From Phycisphaerales bacterium Planc_01 (GTDB lineage Bacteria; Planctomycetota; Phycisphaerae; Sedimentisphaerales; Anaerobacaceae), in the NCBI GenBank assembly GCA_001603075.1, contig LVBB01000024.1, positions 1-64,000 of the forward strand: a DNA stretch of 64,000 bases, written 5' to 3'. The notes beneath the pieces were generated by a model. It was given only the letters and a program-made list of their open reading frames with translations, had not been told where the DNA came from and made no database searches. Shown here one piece after another: positions 61,103 to 64,000 of this stretch (position 1 is the first letter of the stretch; each line of letters opens with the position of its first letter). The position numbers and the translations under genes were made by a program.

Positions 61103-64000
61103 ATGTCGTACACCAGTAAGGCGGCCCAGCCCGGCTTGCGTCGAAGCGCACGCCGGCGCGCACGAAATGAAGTGGTCTTCTTCACTTCGATCGTGGCGCT
61201 GTTCTTCGCCTACGCGGCGCCGTCCGGTGCCGCTACCTATTATGTCGATGCCGGCCAGGGCAACGATGGCAATCCCGGAACCAGCCAGCAGCCGTGGAAG
61301 ACCATGGACAAAGCCCAGAGTACAGTGGGTGCCGGCGATACAGTCAGAATCCGCAGCGGCAGTTACGGCTCTCTGGCATTCACCAGCTCGAGCCCGCGCG
61401 GCGCCTCCTGGGAGGCCCCCATCACCTACGTCGCGGAAGCGGGGCAGACACCCACGTTCTCCCGCATATCCATCAGCGGGGTCGCCCGCGCGTGGTACCT
61501 CGTGTTTGACGGCCTGACGGTGTCCACGGGCCTTGTGCAAGACACTACAGCCATCAGTCTCAAGGATGCCTCGGCCGTCAAGGTCGTGCGTTGCCACATC
61601 GTCGGAAGCTACGTGCCCTACAAGTATGCCGGCCTGCCGGGGCACGGTGTCCTGTTTCTGTCGGAGACCAGCGATCACTACAACGACGTGACCGTCGACC
61701 AATGTGAGATCACCGGTTTCACAAAGGGCATCGCCCTGGCAGGAAATGCCGGATCGAACATCGTCTTCTCGAACAACACCATCTATAATATGAGCGGCAG
61801 CGGCATCCTGCTCAACGCCGCAGGTACGCGAGAGAACAAGACGATTGTCGTCTCCGGCAATCATATCTACGACCAGAATCCAAGCGTCATACGTCAGGAC
61901 GTTTTTGGGCAGAAGTCCGGTGACTTCCAGATCAACGAGGTTGTCACACAGGCACAGACAGGAGCCACGGCAACGGTGGTCTCTCAGACGGCCGACTCCA
62001 TTCGCATCATACCGAGATCGCTGACCGGTTTTCAAACGGGATCCGGCAAGACCATTACGGGCCAGAGCAGCGGCAAGACGCTGACCGCTCCGACCCAAGT
62101 CCAATATGTCGAGGGCGAGCATGGCAGCGGCCTTGAGATACGCACCCGCAATCTCATCGTCCGAAACAACATCATCCATGATTATGGCAACACCCGAGGC
62201 ATACGGTGCTATCCGGGCCACTACGACGGGCAGAACGGGTCGCCCACCGGCGGCTATAGCAACATGCTGTTTGAAAACAACCTCATCTATGACACCAGAA
62301 ACAGCAACGCGGTCGAGTTTCCCGAGAGCGGTCAGAACTTTGTCTTCCGAAACAACACCGTGGTCGGACAACACCGGGGGCAGACCGGCCCGTACTACTA
62401 TGAAGGCGCCATGTCCCTTTCGACCATGTCCGGCGTCGATGGATCGAGCGTAGTCATCGCCAACAACATTCTGATCGGCATCACTGGAACGCCCCCGGCC
62501 CAAGCGGTCGTCAAAGGCAATGTCATGTATTCCCTGGGCGGCTGGCAGACGGGATGGAAGAGCGCGAACGATTTCCCCGACAACATCATCGTCAAGACGG
62601 ATTCCGGGTCCTCTCGTCCCAACTACTTCGAGGGATCGGGCAACTTCTTCGTAGGCGGCGCGTTGTTCGACCAGCATAGCTATACTTTCCCCAATACCAC
62701 GCACGGTAAGAACCTGAACGAGGCCTACAGACTGGCGGCTGGGGCGGGGGCCATTGGATTTGCCGTCGCACAGCACGCCCCCGCAACCGATCTGACCGGG
62801 AATCCAAGAATGGGCCAGCCGGACGCCGGATGCTACGAGTATCTGAACTCCAATTCGGGGAATCGAGCGCCGGTTCTCCGGACTATCGGGAGCCGATCCG
62901 TGAACGCGGGCAGCCTCCTGACCTTCACCATAACGGCCGACGACGCAGACGGCGATACTCTGACATATTGGGCGACCGGCCTGCCGAGCGGAGCCACATT
63001 CACAGGACAGACCTTTGCGTGGACCCCGGCGGCGGGCCAGGTCGGGACCTATCAGGTCACGTTCCGGGTCACCGACGGAAGCCTCAGCGATTCGCAGACC
63101 GTGACAATCACGGTCCAGCAGGCCAGCCAGAGCTCCAACAGCAAACCGACCCTCGCAGAAATCGGCAACAAATCGGTCAGCGAGAATGCGACGCTGACAT
63201 TCTCGGTCAGTGCGACGGACCCGGACGGGGATCCGATCACGTACTCGGCCACGGGTTTGCCCAGTGGGGCGAGCTTCTCCGGTCGGACCTTCCGTTGGAC
63301 ACCCACCTACGGCCAGGCCGGAAACTATCAGGTGACCTTCACCGCCAGCGACGGCCAGAACCAGGACTCGGCAACCATCACGATCACCGTGGTCAAGGTC
63401 AACAGGGCACCGGTCCTCGGCGAAATCGACGACCGGTTCATCGATCAGGATCAGTCCGTGGCCTTTCCTCTGGCGGCCAGCGATCCGGATGGAGACAGCC
63501 TCACGTACTCCGCCAGCGGTCTGCCCGCTGGAGCAAGTCTCACAGGCGGCTCTTTCAGTTGGACCCCTTCCGCCTCTCAGGTCGGTTCGCATAACATCAC
63601 CTTCGTCGTCAGCGACGGAGACCTTCAGGACCGTCAGAGCGTGACCATTGTCGTGGCGGGAACCGGTCCCGACGGCACGGCGCCGACCGTGGCGCGCCGT
63701 TCGCCGGAGCCCGAGGCGATCCAGGTGTCGCTGAACAATCTTGTGACGCTGCACGTCACCGATGCCGGCAGAGGCGTGAATCCTGAGTCCGTTGTGATCC
63801 GGGTGGATGATGCGATCGTCTATCAGGGCGATGTCAGCGCCTACGAAAGCGCGAACGGACGGTGCAGTCGATCCGGAATGCCCAACGACTATCGATTCAT
63901 CTATCAGGCCAACGAGCCGTTCACCTTCGATCACACCGTTCGCGTGACGGTCAATGCCGCGGATCGCGCAGGCAACGTGATGAGCGCGCACTCGTATTCT
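61103..64000 (+). CDS. Secreted beta-helix protein with Ig/cadherin-like repeats, 3' part outside window
   Basis: The plus frame is open for 966 codons from the ATG at 61103 to the right edge, so the C-terminus (and any sorting tail) is missing. GGGGG lies upstream of the start. A twin-Arg-rich N-terminus and hydrophobic core (residues about 24-40) form a signal. Residues about 45-580 are right-handed parallel beta-helix repeats (TYYVDAGQGNDGNPGTS, then many xNNxI turns), as in pectate-lyase-like surface proteins. Three cadherin/He_PIG-type repeats of about 88 residues follow (near 588, 679 and 766), each with GLPSGA and DPDGD motifs, then a further Ig-like domain. It may bind or act on polysaccharide at the surface. 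Confidence 0.85.
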   Translation, partial: MSYTSKAAQPGLRRSARRRARNEVVFFTSIVALFFAYAAPSGAATYYVDAGQGNDGNPGTSQQPWKTMDKAQSTVGAGDTVRIRSGSYGSLAFTSSSPRGASWEAPITYVAEAGQTPTFSRISISGVARAWYLVFDGLTVSTGLVQDTTAISLKDASAVKVVRCHIVGSYVPYKYAGLPGHGVLFLSETSDHYNDVTVDQCEITGFTKGIALAGNAGSNIVFSNNTIYNMSGSGILLNAAGTRENKTIVVSGNHIYDQNPSVIRQDVFGQKSGDFQINEVVTQAQTGATATVVSQTADSIRIIPRSLTGFQTGSGKTITGQSSGKTLTAPTQVQYVEGEHGSGLEIRTRNLIVRNNIIHDYGNTRGIRCYPGHYDGQNGSPTGGYSNMLFENNLIYDTRNSNAVEFPESGQNFVFRNNTVVGQHRGQTGPYYYEGAMSLSTMSGVDGSSVVIANNILIGITGTPPAQAVVKGNVMYSLGGWQTGWKSANDFPDNIIVKTDSGSSRPNYFEGSGNFFVGGALFDQHSYTFPNTTHGKNLNEAYRLAAGAGAIGFAVAQHAPATDLTGNPRMGQPDAGCYEYLNSNSGNRAPVLRTIGSRSVNAGSLLTFTITADDADGDTLTYWATGLPSGATFTGQTFAWTPAAGQVGTYQVTFRVTDGSLSDSQTVTITVQQASQSSNSKPTLAEIGNKSVSENATLTFSVSATDPDGDPITYSATGLPSGASFSGRTFRWTPTYGQAGNYQVTFTASDGQNQDSATITITVVKVNRAPVLGEIDDRFIDQDQSVAFPLAASDPDGDSLTYSASGLPAGASLTGGSFSWTPSASQVGSHNITFVVSDGDLQDRQSVTIVVAGTGPDGTAPTVARRSPEPEAIQVSLNNLVTLHVTDAGRGVNPESVVIRVDDAIVYQGDVSAYESANGRCSRSGMPNDYRFIYQANEPFTFDHTVRVTVNAADRAGNVMSAHSYS

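Noticed and set aside
61013-63991. A 992-codon open frame on the minus strand
   Set aside because: It is the exact antisense of the plus-strand beta-helix/Ig gene. The plus product has clear domains, while the minus product is Arg/Gly/Val-rich with no motif. High GC keeps the antisense frame open.
1-64000. tRNA, rRNA, CRISPR arrays, transposases or att sites
   Set aside because: No cloverleaf ending, repeat-spacer pattern, transposase motif or flanking inverted repeats were seen by reading; a weak or degenerate case could be missed without a dedicated search.

Overview
The window is a GC-rich, gene-dense bacterial chromosome segment. It has no rRNA, tRNA, CRISPR array or insertion sequence that I can see. 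The gene content suggests a planctomycete, probably of the Phycisphaerae type; this is inference. Supporting signs are exosortase-sorted proteins with both a classical PEP tail and a PAPGA-GWLRRRR tail, a secretin with a TPR-like N-terminal region, several TlpA-like redoxin fusions, a class II (B12-dependent) ribonucleotide reductase and large beta-helix/Ig secreted proteins.

Left part (1-27.1 kb). A secretin-like protein runs off the left edge. It is followed by tsaB, an RRM RNA-binding protein, two TlpA-like proteins and a tandem pair of metallo-beta-lactamase-fold proteins. An ECF sigma factor comes next. A compact minus-strand operon (9.7-18.0 kb) then holds a GntR/YtrA-type repressor, two ABC-2 exporters, a LolA-like/redoxin fusion and a zinc-ribbon membrane protein. 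A methyltransferase, a lipoprotein with a clear terminator behind it, tilS, a pilT-like ATPase, the class II ribonucleotide reductase and a Wza-like export lipoprotein with its own promoter complete this part.

Central and right part (27.2-60.6 kb). This is one large minus-strand exopolysaccharide/exosortase locus. Two substrate proteins with C-terminal sorting tails lie at 27.2-28.8 kb, followed by about 1 kb without a gene that contains a near-consensus promoter. The core operon, read from 40.7 down to 29.9 kb, encodes an exosortase fused behind a nucleotidyltransferase/hexapeptide head, a Wzc-like tyrosine kinase, a sugar-phosphate transferase with a similar head, a 1428-residue TPR protein and a LuxR-type regulator. 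Upstream lie the glycan assembly genes: an Alg13/Alg14-like pair, two asparagine-synthase-like proteins, six glycosyltransferases (five GT2-like, one GT4-like), a polymerase/ligase, a pyruvyl transferase paired with an Fe-S protein, a QueC-like PP-loop protein, RmlC and a flippase. EpsI, the partner of exosortase, closes the locus at 60.6 kb.

Right edge (61.1-64 kb). A plus-strand secreted protein with a parallel beta-helix region and three cadherin/Ig-like repeats runs off the window.

Working model (inference). The sugar transferase starts a lipid-linked glycan. The glycosyltransferases and modification enzymes decorate it, and the flippase, polymerase and Wzc/Wza-like parts export it. Exosortase with EpsI processes the tailed proteins at the inner membrane, possibly in coordination with that glycan. 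The two least ordinary points are the nucleotidyltransferase-exosortase fusion and the paired PP-loop enzymes (Cys-less AsnB-like plus QueC-like) inside a polysaccharide locus.
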